DNA of 64,000 nucleotides from Chromatiales bacterium (GTDB lineage Bacteria > Pseudomonadota > Gammaproteobacteria > SpSt-1174), in assembly GCA_014762505.1 (NCBI GenBank), contig JABURS010000028.1, forward strand, positions 1 to 64,000, read 5' to 3'. Each line of letters opens with the position of its first letter. Position 1 is the stretch's first letter. The notes beneath the pieces are model-generated. The model was given only the letters and a program-made list of their open reading frames with translations. It did not search any database and had not been told where the DNA came from. The translations under genes were made by a program, and so were the position numbers. This document shows, piece after piece, positions 9,127-21,237 of the stretch.

Positions 9127-10533
9127 ATGGCTGGAAAAACGCTCTACGACAAGCTCTGGGACGCGCACGTGGTGCGCGAGGAAAACGGCACGGCGCTGCT
9201 CTACATCGACCGCCACCTGGTGCACGAGGTGACCTCCCCGCAGGCCTTCGAGGGTCTGCGCCTGGCGGGGCGCCAGCCCTGGCGCGGCAGCTCGGTGCTG
9301 GCGGTGCCGGACCACAACGTCCCCACCACCGACCGCAGCCACGGCATCGCCGACCCGGTGTCGCGCACCCAGGTGGAGACGCTGGACGCCAACTGCCGCG
9401 AGTTCCGGATCACCGAGTTCAGCATGAACGACAGCCGCCAGGGCATCGTGCACGTGATCGGCCCGGAGCAGGGCGCGACCCTGCCGGGCATGACCGTGGT
9501 CTGCGGCGATTCGCATACCTCTACCCACGGCGCCTTCGGCGCGCTGGCCTTCGGCATCGGCACCTCCGAGGTGGAGCACGTGCTCGCCACCCAGACGCTG
9601 CTGCAGAAGAAGTCGAAGTCCATGCTCATCAGCGTGGACGGGCAGGTCGGCCCGGGCGTCACCGCCAAGGACATCGTGCTCGCCATCATCGGCGAGATCG
9701 GCACCGCCGGTGGCACCGGCTACGCCATCGAGTTCGGTGGCGAGGCGATCCGCGCGCTGTCGATGGAAGGGCGCATGACCGTGTGCAACATGGCCATCGA
9801 GGCCGGCGCACGCGCCGGCATGGTGGCGGTGGACGAGACCACCGTCGAGTATGTACAGGGCCGCCCCTACGCCCCGCGCGTCGACGAGTGGGATCGCGCC
9901 GTCGCGGCCTGGTTCGAGCTGCATTCGGACGAGGACGCCGAGTTCGATCGCGTGGTGCGCATCGATGCCGCCGGCATCAAGCCGCAGGTCACCTGGGGCA
10001 CCTCGCCCGAGATGGTCGCACCGGTCAACGGCCGCGTGCCGGACCCGGAGCAGGAGATGGACGCGGTACGTGCCGACGGCATGCGCCGCGCACTGGAATA
10101 CATGGGGCTTTCGCCGAACATGCCGATCAGCGATATTGCGGTCGACAAGGTGTTCATCGGCTCCTGCACCAACTCGCGCATCGAGGACCTGCGCGCCGCC
10201 GCTGCCGTGGCCAGGGGGCGCAAGGTCGCCGACAACGTCAAGCTGGCCATGGTCGTCCCGGGCTCGGGCCTGGTGAAGGCCCAGGCCGAGAAGGAAGGCC
10301 TGGACCGGATCTTCCTCGACGCGGGTTTCGAGTGGCGCGAGCCCGGCTGTTCCATGTGCCTGGCCATGAACGCCGACCGGCTCGAGCCGAGCGAGCGCTG
10401 CGCCTCGACCTCGAACCGCAACTTCGAGGGTCGCCAGGGGCAGGGCGGGCGCACCCACCTGGTGAGCCCCGCCATGGCCGCGGCCGCGGCAGTGGCCGGG
10501 CATTTTGTCGATGTGCGTGAACTGGTTTCCTGA
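9127..10533 (+). CDS. leuC: 3-isopropylmalate dehydratase large subunit
   Basis: With LeuD, isomerises 2-isopropylmalate to 3-isopropylmalate in leucine synthesis. The [4Fe-4S] ligands are visible as C347 (GSCTNSR) and C408/C411 (GCSMC), matching E. coli spacing. [12 protein letters not shown] and [20 protein letters not shown] are aconitase-family signatures. Length is 468 aa. It is the first gene of leuC-entericidin-leuD-leuB and is read from the control region shared with the LysR gene. Confidence 0.97.
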   Translation: MAGKTLYDKLWDAHVVREENGTALLYIDRHLVHEVTSPQAFEGLRLAGRQPWRGSSVLAVPDHNVPTTDRSHGIADPVSRTQVETLDANCREFRITEFSMNDSRQGIVHVIGPEQGATLPGMTVVCGDSHTSTHGAFGALAFGIGTSEVEHVLATQTLLQKKSKSMLISVDGQVGPGVTAKDIVLAIIGEIGTAGGTGYAIEFGGEAIRALSMEGRMTVCNMAIEAGARAGMVAVDETTVEYVQGRPYAPRVDEWDRAVAAWFELHSDEDAEFDRVVRIDAAGIKPQVTWGTSPEMVAPVNGRVPDPEQEMDAVRADGMRRALEYMGLSPNMPISDIAVDKVFIGSCTNSRIEDLRAAAAVARGRKVADNVKLAMVVPGSGLVKAQAEKEGLDRIFLDAGFEWREPGCSMCLAMNADRLEPSERCASTSNRNFEGRQGQGGRTHLVSPAMAAAAAVAGHFVDVRELVS

Positions 10534-10549
10534 GACAGGAGTGGTCGTG

Positions 10550-10687
10550 ATGAAGCGAGTCGTGGCAATGGCATTGCTGGTGATGGTCCTGGTGGCACTG
10601 AGCGGCTGCGAGACCATGAAGGGCCTGGGCAAGGACATCGAGAACCTGGGCGAGAGCATGCAGAAGAGCAGCGAGAACAGAGACTAA
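10550..10687 (+). CDS. entericidin-type small lipoprotein
   Basis: A 45-residue protein with a signal peptide ending in the lipobox ALSGC (lipidated C20), followed by [20 protein letters not shown]. That pattern is the entericidin EcnA/B family of tiny outer-membrane or envelope lipoproteins. GACAGGAG lies just upstream of the ATG at 10550. It sits in the 158-base space between leuC and leuD, an arrangement I know from other Proteobacteria. The frame is open further upstream, but those residues spoil the signal peptide. In enterics the pair acts as toxin and antidote; no partner gene is visible here, so function is open. Confidence 0.85.
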   Translation: MKRVVAMALLVMVLVALSGCETMKGLGKDIENLGESMQKSSENRD

Positions 10688-10691
10688 GATC

Positions 10692-11342
10692 ATGCAGGCA
10701 TTTACCGTCGTGGATGGGCTCGTGGCCCCGCTGGATCGTTCCAACGTGGACACCGATGCCATCATCCCCAAGCAGTACCTCAAGTCGGTCAAGCGCACGG
10801 GCTTTGGCCCCAATGCCTTCGACGACTGGCGTTACCTCGATCCGGGCGAGCCCGGCATGGACATGAGCCAGCGTCGACCGAATCCCGACTTCGTGCTCAA
10901 CCAGCCGCGCTACCAGGGCGCCGAGATCCTGCTGGCGCGCAAGAACTTCGGCTGCGGCTCCTCGCGTGAACACGCGGTGTGGGCGCTGACCGACTATGGT
11001 TTTCGTGCCGTGATCGCGCCGAGCTTCGCCGACATCTTCTTCAACAACAGCTTCAAGAACGGGCTGCTGCCGATCCAGCTCGACGAGGCGGTGGTCGACC
11101 AGCTGTTCCGCGAGACGGAGGCGACCGAGGGCTACCGCCTGGTCATCGACCTGGCGGCGCAGACGGTGACCACGCCTGCGGGCGAGGCCTTCGGCTTCGA
11201 GGTCGATCCCTTCCGCAAGCACTGCCTGCTGAACGGACTGGACGACATCGCGCTGACCCTGCAGCACGCTGACGCGATTCGCGCCTACGAGGAAAAACGC
11301 CGGGCCGAGGCGCCCTGGCTGTTCCGCGAGGCCGCGTCCTGA
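10692..11342 (+). CDS. leuD: 3-isopropylmalate dehydratase small subunit
   Basis: Swivel-domain partner of Leu[19 protein letters not shown] at the N-terminus and [14 protein letters not shown] in the middle are diagnostic. The 216-residue length is typical of the gammaproteobacterial form. The ATG lies 4 bases after the entericidin stop, so translation of the two is probably linked. leuB follows after 56 bases. Confidence 0.97.
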   Translation: MQAFTVVDGLVAPLDRSNVDTDAIIPKQYLKSVKRTGFGPNAFDDWRYLDPGEPGMDMSQRRPNPDFVLNQPRYQGAEILLARKNFGCGSSREHAVWALTDYGFRAVIAPSFADIFFNNSFKNGLLPIQLDEAVVDQLFRETEATEGYRLVIDLAAQTVTTPAGEAFGFEVDPFRKHCLLNGLDDIALTLQHADAIRAYEEKRRAEAPWLFREAAS

Positions 11343-11398
11343 ACACGATGCCTGTGACGCATCACGACTGACATATAAAGATACAGAGGCACTAGATC

Positions 11399-12478
11399 AT
11401 GACGAGCAAACTGCTGGTACTGCCGGGCGACGGCATTGGTCCTGAGATCGTGGCCGAGGCCGTGAAGGTGCTCGAGGCCCTGCGCCGCGACCATGGCCTG
11501 TCCATCGAGATGGAAGAGGCCCCTATCGGCGGTGCCGGCTACGACGCCGAGGGGCACCCGCTGCCCGAGGTGACGCTGGAGCTCGCGAAGCAGTCCGATG
11601 CGGTGCTGCTCGGTGCCGTCGGCGGCCCGCCGTACGACACCCTGCCGCGCGAGCTACGCCCGGAGCGCGGCCTGCCCGGCATCCGCTCGGAACTGGATCT
11701 GTTCGCCAACCTGCGCCCGGCCATCCTCTATCCGCAGCTGGCCGAGGCCTCCACGCTCAAGCCCGAGGTGGTCGCGGGGCTGGACATCATGATCGTGCGC
11801 GAGCTCACCGGCGGCATCTACTTCGGCGAACCGCGCGGCATCCGCACCCTGGATGGCGGCGAGCGTGACGGCTACAACACCATGCGCTACAGCGAATCCG
11901 AGATCGAGCGCATCGCGCGCGCGGCCTTCGACGTGGCAATGAAACGCAACAAGCGCCTGTGCTCGGTGGACAAGGCCAACGTCATCGAGGTCTCCGAGCT
12001 GTGGCGCGAGGTGGTGACCGCCGTGGGCAAGGACTACCCGGAGGTCGAGCTGAGCCACATGTATGTCGACAACGCCGCCATGCAGCTGGTGCGTGCACCC
12101 AAGCAGTTCGACGTGATGGTCACCTCCAACATGTTCGGCGACATCCTCTCGGATGCCGCGGCCATGCTCACGGGCTCCATCGGCATGCTGCCCTCGGCCT
12201 CGCTGAATGCCTCGGGCCTGGGCATGTACGAACCCATCCACGGTTCCGCCCCCGACATCGCGGGCCAGGGCATCGCCAATCCGCTGGCCACCATCCTCTC
12301 CGTGTCCATGATGCTGCGCTACAGCCTGGAACAGCCGCAGCTGGCCGACCGTATCGAGGCCGCCGTCGGGCGCGTGCTCGACCAGGGGCTGCGCACCGCC
12401 GACATCTACTCGGCCGGCTGCCGCAAGGTGGGCACGGCCGAGATGGGCGACGCCATCGTCGCCGCGCTGGCCGACTGA
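11399..12478 (+). CDS. leuB: 3-isopropylmalate dehydrogenase
   Basis: NAD-dependent oxidative decarboxylation of 3-isopropylmalate, the third leucine-specific step. [11 protein letters not shown] opens the protein. [14 protein letters not shown] and [25 protein letters not shown] mark the isocitrate/isopropylmalate dehydrogenase family, and [18 protein letters not shown] completes the NAD site. Length is 359 aa. The 56-base gap before it contains an A/T-rich GACATATAAAG, possibly a secondary promoter. asd follows after 54 bases. Confidence 0.97.
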   Translation: MTSKLLVLPGDGIGPEIVAEAVKVLEALRRDHGLSIEMEEAPIGGAGYDAEGHPLPEVTLELAKQSDAVLLGAVGGPPYDTLPRELRPERGLPGIRSELDLFANLRPAILYPQLAEASTLKPEVVAGLDIMIVRELTGGIYFGEPRGIRTLDGGERDGYNTMRYSESEIERIARAAFDVAMKRNKRLCSVDKANVIEVSELWREVVTAVGKDYPEVELSHMYVDNAAMQLVRAPKQFDVMVTSNMFGDILSDAAAMLTGSIGMLPSASLNASGLGMYEPIHGSAPDIAGQGIANPLATILSVSMMLRYSLEQPQLADRIEAAVGRVLDQGLRTADIYSAGCRKVGTAEMGDAIVAALAD

Positions 12479-12532
12479 ACCGAGCCCCGCGCGCGACCTT
12501 CATTCACCGAATACAGACTGGGATAGATACTC

Positions 12533-13558
<1,026 letters not shown>

Positions 13559-13698
13559 TCTATAGTTACAGCACTTATTTCGAGTGGCTTGCTTAAAGTA
13601 AACTCTCGGGAGTTGCTGTCAGGGCCCTGGTGTTGGAGAAAAATAAGGGAGGCTGGGGTGCATGGCCGGCATGAACGTCATAATGAGGGGAATAACAA

Positions 13699-16600
13699 GT
13701 GCGTAGATTGGCCTTGGGCTTAGCCCTGCTGGGAACCCTGATTCCGGCAATTTCCCACGCCCTGGGACTGGGGGAGATCGAAGTCGACTCGGCACTGCAT
13801 CAGCCGCTCAAGGCCGAGATCGACCTGGTGTCGGCGACCGAGAGCGACCTGGCGACGTTGCGGGTCGAACTGGCCTCGGCCGAGGTCTTCGAGCGGGTCG
13901 GCATCGATCGTCCCTACCTGCTGCGGGAACTCCAGTTCGAGCCGGTGATGAACGCCAACGGCGAGCCCGTGATCCGCGTCACCACCGCCCAGCCCATTCG
14001 CGAGCCCTTCCTCAACTTCCTGGTCGAGATCCGCTGGCCCCGTGGCCGGCTGCTGCGCGAATACACCATTCTGCTCGACCCGCCGGTCTTCTTCGAGGAG
14101 CGGCGGGCCGCCGCGGCCGCCGCCCCGGAGGTCGCCCCCGAGCCGGCCGCCGTGCCGGTGCCGCCGGTGGCAGGTGCCCCCGAGCTGGCTCCTGCTCCTG
14201 CTCCGGCACCTGCTCCGGCGCCCATGCCCGAGGCGGTCGCGCCCGAACCCGAGCCTCTAGCGGCCCCCGTCGAGCCCGAGCCGGTGCCGGCCTACGAGCC
14301 CCCGCCGCCAGCCCCCGTGTCCCGTACCGAGCCGGTCCCGCGTGCCGGAGGGGACAGCGTGATCCTGCCGGCCCCGCGCGAGACCTATAGCTATGGGGAC
14401 GCCGAGCCGGTCGCCACGGCGCCGGAAGAATTCGAGCTCTTCCCGCGCATCCCGATCGATGTGGCGGCGGCCCGTACCGAGGAGCTGCGTACCCAGCGGG
14501 GCGACACCCTCTCGCAGATCGCCCAGCAGGTCCGTCCCGACGACAGCATCTCCATGCCGCAGATGATGATGGCCCTGCTGCGCGCCAATCCCGAGGCCTT
14601 CTACAACGACAACATCAACAACCTCAAGAGCGGCTATGTCCTGCGCGTGCCCTCGCGCGAGGAGATCCAGTCCCTGAGCCGTGCCCAGGCCATGGCCGAG
14701 GTGAGCGAGCAGAATGCCCTGTGGCGCGAATACCGCGCCCAGGTGGCCGGCCAGGCCGTGCCCCAGGGCGTGGCCAGCGTGCCCGCCGGCGAGGCGGCTC
14801 CGGCCGCCGACGGCGAGACCGTGAGCGAGGCCCCGGCAGAGACTGCCGAGGGACGTCTGGAACTGGTCGGCACCGAGGAGCAACGTGGCACCGAGGGTGG
14901 ACAGGTGGTTGGCGATGGCGAGGACACCGCCAGCCTGCAGCGCGAGCTCGCCATACTGCGCGAACAGGCCGAATCCCGCCGCATGGAGACCCAGGAGCTC
15001 CAGTCCCGGGTCCAGGAACTGGAAGAGACCCTGGCCCGCAAGGACCGCCTGATCGAACTGAAGGACGAAGAACTGCAGAACCTGCAGGCGCGGGTCGAAG
15101 CGGAGGCGTCTGCCGCCCCGGCAGCAGAACAGGCACCGACGGCCGGACCGGCCGAGGAGCCTGCCGCCGAGCCGATGCCGGAGGCAGCATCGGAGCCGGA
15201 GGTCGCGCCCACTACCGAGGAGCGTGCGGAACCGGCAGATACCGAGGCCGCCGCGCCGGAGACCGTCGAGCCCGCCCCGGCCGAAGCCCCCGTGGCTGAA
15301 GAAGCACCCGTGGCTGAAGCGCCCATGGATACCGAGACCGCCCCGGCCCCCGTGCCGGAGCCCAAGGTGACGCCGCCCCAGCCGGCGCCGGCACCGAGCT
15401 TCCTCGATGACCTGCTGGCCAACCCGAACATGTTGATGGCCGCGGGCTTTGGTGGCCTGCTGATCCTGGCCCTGGTCGCGCTGCTGCTGCGTCGCGGCAA
15501 GGGCGGCGACAAGCCGAAGGCCGAGAAGAAGCCCCGGGAGAAGAAGGAAAAGAAGGGAAAAAAGTCCGGGGCGGCTGAGGCAGCAGCTCCAGCCGCAGCC
15601 GTCGCGGCGGCGCCCCTGGCGAGTGAAGCGGCCGAGCCGGCACCGGCGGTCGAGTCGCCGGCCAGTACCAGGGCCGAAGCGCCAGCGGAGATGGATTTCG
15701 ACCTCGAGGCCGAGGCCCCCGCAGCGGTGGATCTGGAGTCCACGCAGGCCCTCAGCGCTGCGGCGCCTGCGGCGCCCGGCGAGTCCGGCGACATCGAAAC
15801 CGACGAGACCACGGAAGAGGCCGATGTCTACATCGCCTATGGTCTTTACCAGCAGGCGGAAGACCTGCTGAAGACGGCGATTGCCGGTCATCCGAACAAG
15901 CCGGTCTACCAGCTCAAGCTGGCCGAGACCCATTTCGCTGCACGCAATCTTGCCGGCTTCGAAGAGGCCGCCCGCGGCCTGCACGAGGCGCTGGGCGACG
16001 AGTCGAGCCCGATGTGGGCGCGTGTGGCGGCCATGGGCAAGGAGCTCAAGAGCGATAACCCGCTGTTTACGGGGACCGATACCGGCGGCTTCTCGGCGGC
16101 CGATTTCGAGCGCGAGAAGCCGGCCACCGCGGATATCGACCTCGGGGCCGATCTCGACGAGTCGCTCTCCGCCCCGCAGGACGATGCACTGGATCTGGGT
16201 GGTGATCTGGACCTGGGTGACTTCGACCTGGGCGAGCCGGAGCCGACGCAGGAAGAGACGTCCCTGGGCTTTGCCGGCGCCGACGAGACCATGAGCATGG
16301 ACATGTCGGACGTCGCGGAGTCGGACGAGGCGGATGCCCTGGATCTCGGCGATTTCGGCGCCGATCTCGACCTGGGCGAGGGCGCCACGGCCGATACGGA
16401 TGCCACCGGCGAGTCCCCCTCGCTGGCCGAGGAGACCGGCGAGCTGGAGTTCGATCTCGGTGAATTCGATCTGGGCGGCGGCGAGGCCGAAACGGAGACC
16501 AAGCCCGACACCGAGGCCACCGACGACGCACTGGACGTCGGTTTCGAGCTCGATACCAGCGATTTCGACCTGGGTGGCGAAGAGGCCATGGAAGAGCCCG

Positions 16601-16893
16601 CGACCGCGGCCGTGGACGAGACGGTGGAGCTGGATGTCGGCGATCTGGACTTCGGTCTGGACGAGGCGGCCACCGCCGAGACCGGGAGCGAGGGCCTGGC
16701 CTTTGGTGAAGAGGAGGAGGAAAGCGACCTCATTTCCGGTGGCGATGAAGTCGGCACCAAGCTCGATCTTGCCAAGGCCTACATCGACATGGGTGATGAC
16801 GAGGGTGCCCGCAGCACCCTGGAAGAGGTCATGACCGAGGGCAACGCGGCACAGAAGCAGGAGGCGCAGGAGTTGCTGAACCAGATCGCCTGA
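13699..16893 (+). CDS. fimV: FimV-like polar hub / pilus assembly protein
   Basis: A 1064-residue protein with the FimV layout. A signal peptide ends near residue 21 (ISHA). A periplasmic domain begins LGLGEIEVDSALHQPLKAEI. A Pro/Ala/Glu-rich linker precedes a LysM peptidoglycan-binding region around 265-315. Next come a coiled coil (about 415-475), a second acidic linker, and one membrane segment (about 575-595: NPNMLMAAGFGGLLILALVA). A long acidic cytoplasmic part repeats LDLGDFDLGE-like units, and a C-terminal FimV/TPR motif (KLDLAKAYIDMGDDEGARST) ends it. FimV proteins organise the cell pole, type IV pili and twitching. The GTG start follows GAGGGG. A strong terminator follows the gene. 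Confidence 0.93.
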   Translation: MRRLALGLALLGTLIPAISHALGLGEIEVDSALHQPLKAEIDLVSATESDLATLRVELASAEVFERVGIDRPYLLRELQFEPVMNANGEPVIRVTTAQPIREPFLNFLVEIRWPRGRLLREYTILLDPPVFFEERRAAAAAAPEVAPEPAAVPVPPVAGAPELAPAPAPAPAPAPMPEAVAPEPEPLAAPVEPEPVPAYEPPPPAPVSRTEPVPRAGGDSVILPAPRETYSYGDAEPVATAPEEFELFPRIPIDVAAARTEELRTQRGDTLSQIAQQVRPDDSISMPQMMMALLRANPEAFYNDNINNLKSGYVLRVPSREEIQSLSRAQAMAEVSEQNALWREYRAQVAGQAVPQGVASVPAGEAAPAADGETVSEAPAETAEGRLELVGTEEQRGTEGGQVVGDGEDTASLQRELAILREQAESRRMETQELQSRVQELEETLARKDRLIELKDEELQNLQARVEAEASAAPAAEQAPTAGPAEEPAAEPMPEAASEPEVAPTTEERAEPADTEAAAPETVEPAPAEAPVAEEAPVAEAPMDTETAPAPVPEPKVTPPQPAPAPSFLDDLLANPNMLMAAGFGGLLILALVALLLRRGKGGDKPKAEKKPREKKEKKGKKSGAAEAAAPAAAVAAAPLASEAAEPAPAVESPASTRAEAPAEMDFDLEAEAPAAVDLESTQALSAAAPAAPGESGDIETDETTEEADVYIAYGLYQQAEDLLKTAIAGHPNKPVYQLKLAETHFAARNLAGFEEAARGLHEALGDESSPMWARVAAMGKELKSDNPLFTGTDTGGFSAADFEREKPATADIDLGADLDESLSAPQDDALDLGGDLDLGDFDLGEPEPTQEETSLGFAGADETMSMDMSDVAESDEADALDLGDFGADLDLGEGATADTDATGESPSLAEETGELEFDLGEFDLGGGEAETETKPDTEATDDALDVGFELDTSDFDLGGEEAMEEPATAAVDETVELDVGDLDFGLDEAATAETGSEGLAFGEEEEESDLISGGDEVGTKLDLAKAYIDMGDDEGARSTLEEVMTEGNAAQKQEAQELLNQIA

Positions 16894-16921
16894 TCTGCCG
16901 ACGCGCCGCGTGCGATCGAAG

Positions 16922-16951
16922 GCCGGGGCCCTGGTGGCCCCGGCTTTTTTT
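16922..16951 (+). terminator. rho-independent terminator after fimV
   Basis: Perfect 9-bp stem GCCGGGGCC/GGCCCCGGC with loop CTGGT, followed by seven T's (16945-16951). It ends fimV and isolates the next operon. Confidence 0.92.
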
Positions 16952-16968
16952 GTGCGCGTCAAACGGGG

Positions 16969-16982
16969 TACCATCGCCGCCC
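16969..16982 (+). promoter_or_regulatory. -10 box next to the CbiQ-like gene start
   Basis: TACCAT (16969-16974) lies 8 bases before the ATG at 16983, right after the fimV terminator, where a new promoter is needed. No clear -35 box is visible. It resembles the -10/start arrangement of aroC, gltX and smpB. Confidence 0.4.
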
Positions 16983-17669
16983 ATGCATCCGCTCATCCGC
17001 ATCCTCGGCCTGCTGGCCCTGCTGGTCTTTCTCGCCCGCGCCGACTGGCCGGCGTTGCTGGTTGCCGCACTGCTGCTCGCCTGTCTCTATGGACTATCCA
17101 CCGTCGCCAACGGGGCGCGGCTGTGGCGCATGGTCGCGCGCCTGCGTTACTTCTTCCTCGCGATCCTGCTGGCCTTCGGTCTGGGGACGCCGGGCGAGGC
17201 GCTGGCGGACTGGCCGGGTCTCGCCTGGTTCAGCCGCGAGGGCCTGGTCCTGGGCGGCGAGCGGGTCGCGGGCCTGGTGCTGATCGTGGCCGCCGTCCAC
17301 TGGCTGCTGGAGACAACCGCGCGCGACGAACTGGCCGCCAGCCTGTACTGGCTGCTGCGGCCGCTGGCCTGGCTGCGGGTGCCGGTCGACCGCTTCGTGC
17401 TGCGCCTGGTACTCACGCTCGAGCGTATCGAGGCCATGCTGGATCATGCCCGGCGCGTACGGGGGCGACCCGGGCAGCCGGAGGCCCGCGATGGCCTGGT
17501 TCAACGGGCCGCAGTGCTCGGCGAGCAGACGCTCGGTCGGGCGGAGGCGGAACAGGGTGCCGTGGTGAACCTGCAGCTGTCGTCCCTCCCCGGGGTGTGG
17601 CAATGGGCCGGCTGGCTGCTGTTCGTGGTCGCTCTGCTGCTGCTGGGGCCGGCGAGGATGCTGTCATGA
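16983..17669 (+). CDS. CbiQ/EcfT-like membrane protein
   Basis: A 228-residue protein with about five hydrophobic segments. The middle (RYFFLAILLAFGLGTPG, then LVLIVAAVHWLLETTARDEL) and the region LYWLLRPLAWLRVPVDRFVL resemble the T-component of energy-coupling-factor transporters (CbiQ/EcfT), including the amphipathic coupling region. No ECF ATPase or substrate-binding S component is nearby. It ends with an ATGA overlap with truA, so the two are translationally coupled. The family call rests on pattern only. Role unknown. Confidence 0.6.
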   Translation: MHPLIRILGLLALLVFLARADWPALLVAALLLACLYGLSTVANGARLWRMVARLRYFFLAILLAFGLGTPGEALADWPGLAWFSREGLVLGGERVAGLVLIVAAVHWLLETTARDELAASLYWLLRPLAWLRVPVDRFVLRLVLTLERIEAMLDHARRVRGRPGQPEARDGLVQRAAVLGEQTLGRAEAEQGAVVNLQLSSLPGVWQWAGWLLFVVALLLLGPARMLS

Positions 17670-18445
17670 GAATCGCCCTGGCCGTGGAATACGATGGCAG
17701 CCGTTACATGGGCTGGCAGCGCCAGTCGCATGGCGACACCGTGCAGGGGCGGGTCGAGGCCGCACTCTCGCGGGTGGCCGATCACCCCGTGGAGGTCTAC
17801 TGCGCCGGCCGCACCGATGCCGGGGTGCATGCGCTGGGGCAGGTCATCCATTTTGACAGCGATGCCGATCGCAGCCTGCGCGCCTGGGTGCTGGGTACGA
17901 ACTGCAACCTGCCGGACGACATCGCCATCCGCTGGGCCCAGCCGGTCGCCGACGACTTTCATGCCCGTTTCTCCGCCCGTTCGCGCCGCTATCGCTACGT
18001 CATCGACAACCGCTGGGTGCGTCCGGCCCTGCACCAGCGGCGCGTCACCTGGCACTATCATCGCCTGGACGAGGCGCGCATGCACGAGGCCGGTCAGGCC
18101 CTGCTCGGCGAGCACGACTTCTCTTCCTACCGGGCGCTGGGCTGCCAGGCCAAGCACCCTGTGCGCGAACTCTACGAACTCAGGGTCACCCGTTCCGGCG
18201 ACTTTCTCTACCTGGACGTGCATGCCAACGGCTTTCTGCACCACATGGTGCGCAACATCGCCGGGGTGCTGATGGCCATCGGCCAGGGCGAGCGCCCGGT
18301 GGAATGGGCGGAGGAGCTGCTGGCGGTGCGCGACCGCACGCTGGGCGGGGTGACGGCCCCGGCGCATGGCCTGTATTTCGTCACCGCCTACTACGATGCG
18401 GACGTCGATCTGCCGCCACCTCCCGCCCCGCCGGTGTTCGGCTGA
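17666..18445 (+). CDS. truA: tRNA pseudouridine(38-40) synthase
   Basis: Isomerises uridines 38-40 in tRNA anticodon stems. The N-terminus RIALAVEYDGSRYMGWQRQ and the catalytic aspartate D51 in CAGRTDAGVHA are diagnostic. NGFLHHMVRNIAGVL near the C-terminus is also conserved. The ATG overlaps the stop of the upstream CbiQ-like gene by 4 bases. Length is 259 aa. The gene lies between fimV and trpF, as in Pseudomonas. Confidence 0.96.
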   Translation: MRIALAVEYDGSRYMGWQRQSHGDTVQGRVEAALSRVADHPVEVYCAGRTDAGVHALGQVIHFDSDADRSLRAWVLGTNCNLPDDIAIRWAQPVADDFHARFSARSRRYRYVIDNRWVRPALHQRRVTWHYHRLDEARMHEAGQALLGEHDFSSYRALGCQAKHPVRELYELRVTRSGDFLYLDVHANGFLHHMVRNIAGVLMAIGQGERPVEWAEELLAVRDRTLGGVTAPAHGLYFVTAYYDADVDLPPPPAPPVFG

Positions 18446-18531
18446 AGACCCCGCCAGGGGCGTGGTTTGCGTCGTCCAGCCCCGCGATTTCTGGTAGGCT
18501 AGGCGGTCCATTGAAAACCCGTGGCGAGGCC

Positions 18532-19141
18532 ATGCGAACCCGCATCAAGATCTGCGGCATCACGCGTCTGGAAGACGCCCTCTGCGCGGCCGAACTCGGC
18601 GCCGATGCGCTGGGCTTCGTCTTCTATCCGAAGAGCCCGCGCCACATCGAGCCGGCCGCGGCGCAGGCGATCGTGGCGGCCCTGCCACCCTTCGTCACCA
18701 CGGTGGGGTTGTTTCTGGATGCGCGCGCCGAGGTCGTACGCGAGACCCTGGCCGAAGTGGCGCTGGACGTGCTGCAGTTCCATGGTGACGAGTGCCCGGC
18801 CGACTGCGGCCTCTACGGGCGGCCCTATCTCAAGGCCGTGCCCATGGGTGGGGCCATCGACGTGGCTGGCTACATGAACACCTATCCGGATGCCGCGGGT
18901 TTTCTGCTCGACAGCCACGCCCCGGGCGCGGCCGGCGGTACCGGCGAGACCTTCGACTGGCGGGTGATCCCGCCCAGACTGCCGCGTCCGGTGATACTGG
19001 CCGGCGGGCTCAACGCCGGCAACGTCGCCCAGGCATTGCACCAGAACCGGGTGTGGGGCGTGGACGTCAGCAGCGGGGTGGAGCAGGCCCCGGGCATCAA
19101 GGATGCCGTCAAGATGGCTGCCTTCATAGACGAGGTAAAAA

Positions 19142-19158
<17 letters not shown>
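18532..19158 (+). CDS. trpF: phosphoribosylanthranilate isomerase
   Basis: Third step of tryptophan synthesis, a TIM-barrel Amadori rearrangement. [20 protein letters not shown] at the N-terminus holds the catalytic cysteine. LQFHGDE and the C-terminal phosphate site [15 protein letters not shown]...GVDVSSGVE confirm the family. The ATG at 18532 gives 208 aa. Upstream CTGGTAGGCT could be an extended -10. The stop lies 17 bases inside trpB. trpF is stand-alone and not fused to trpC, as in pseudomonads. Confidence 0.96.
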
Positions 19159-20367
<1,209 letters not shown>

Positions 20368-20371
<4 letters not shown>

Positions 20372-21186
20372 GCCGTATCCCGCATCGCTTCGCCGACCTC
20401 AAGGCGCAGGGCCGCAAGGCCCTCATCCCCTATGTCACCGCCGGCGACCCGCGGCCGGAGACCACCGTGCCGCTCATGCACGCGATGGTGGCGGCCGGCG
20501 CCGACCTCATCGAGCTGGGCGTGCCGTTCTCCGACCCCATGGCCGACGGCCCGGTGATCCAGCAGGCCTGCGAACGCGCGCTGGAACACCACGTCAGCCT
20601 GCGCAACGTCCTGGAGATGGTGGCCGAGTTCCGCGAGCAGGACCAGGACACCCCGGTGGTGCTCATGGGCTATCTCAACCCGATCGAGATCATGGGCGTG
20701 GAGGCCTTCGCCCAGGAGGCGGCGGCCGTGGGCGTGGACGGCGTGCTCACCGTGGACCTGCCGCCGGAGGAGGGCCACGAGCTGGTCGAGGCCCTGAAGG
20801 CCCAGGCCATCGATCCCATCTTCCTGCTCTCGCCGACCAGCACCGAGGCCCGCATCGACGCCATCTGCCAGGCGGCCAGCGGCTTCGTCTACTATGTCTC
20901 GCTGAAGGGCGTGACCGGGGCCGCCACCCTGGACGTGGAAGCCGTCGCGGCCAAGCTGGCGGCGATACGCCGCCATGCACAGACCCCGGTGGGTGTGGGT
21001 TTTGGCATCTCGGATGCCGACACCGCGGCACGCGTGGCCACCGTGGCCGATGCGGTGGTGGTCGGCAGCGCCATCGTGCGGCGCATTGCCGAAAACGTGA
21101 CCCAGCCCGAGGTCGCCCGGGAGCAGGTCGGGGCATTGTTAAGCGCCATGCGCGAGGCCATGGATGCCGCGGTGAAGGCCGCCTGA
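20368..21186 (+). CDS. trpA: tryptophan synthase alpha subunit
   Basis: Cleaves indole-3-glycerol phosphate to indole, which is channelled to Trp[20 protein letters not shown] contains the catalytic glutamate, and the catalytic aspartate lies in [25 protein letters not shown] forms part of the phosphate site. Length is 272 aa. The ATG overlaps the trpB stop. accD follows after 51 bases, so trpF-trpB-trpA-accD-folC read as one transcription unit. Confidence 0.97.
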
Positions 21187-21237
21187 GCGGTCCACGGAAT
21201 CGAGACAGAGAACAACGACAGGATTGAGGACACCACC

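Noticed and set aside
14257-16974. A 905-codon open frame antisense to fimV
   Set aside because: It mirrors the acidic low-complexity repeats of FimV in a GC-rich genome and has no family-like sequence. FimV itself is well supported.
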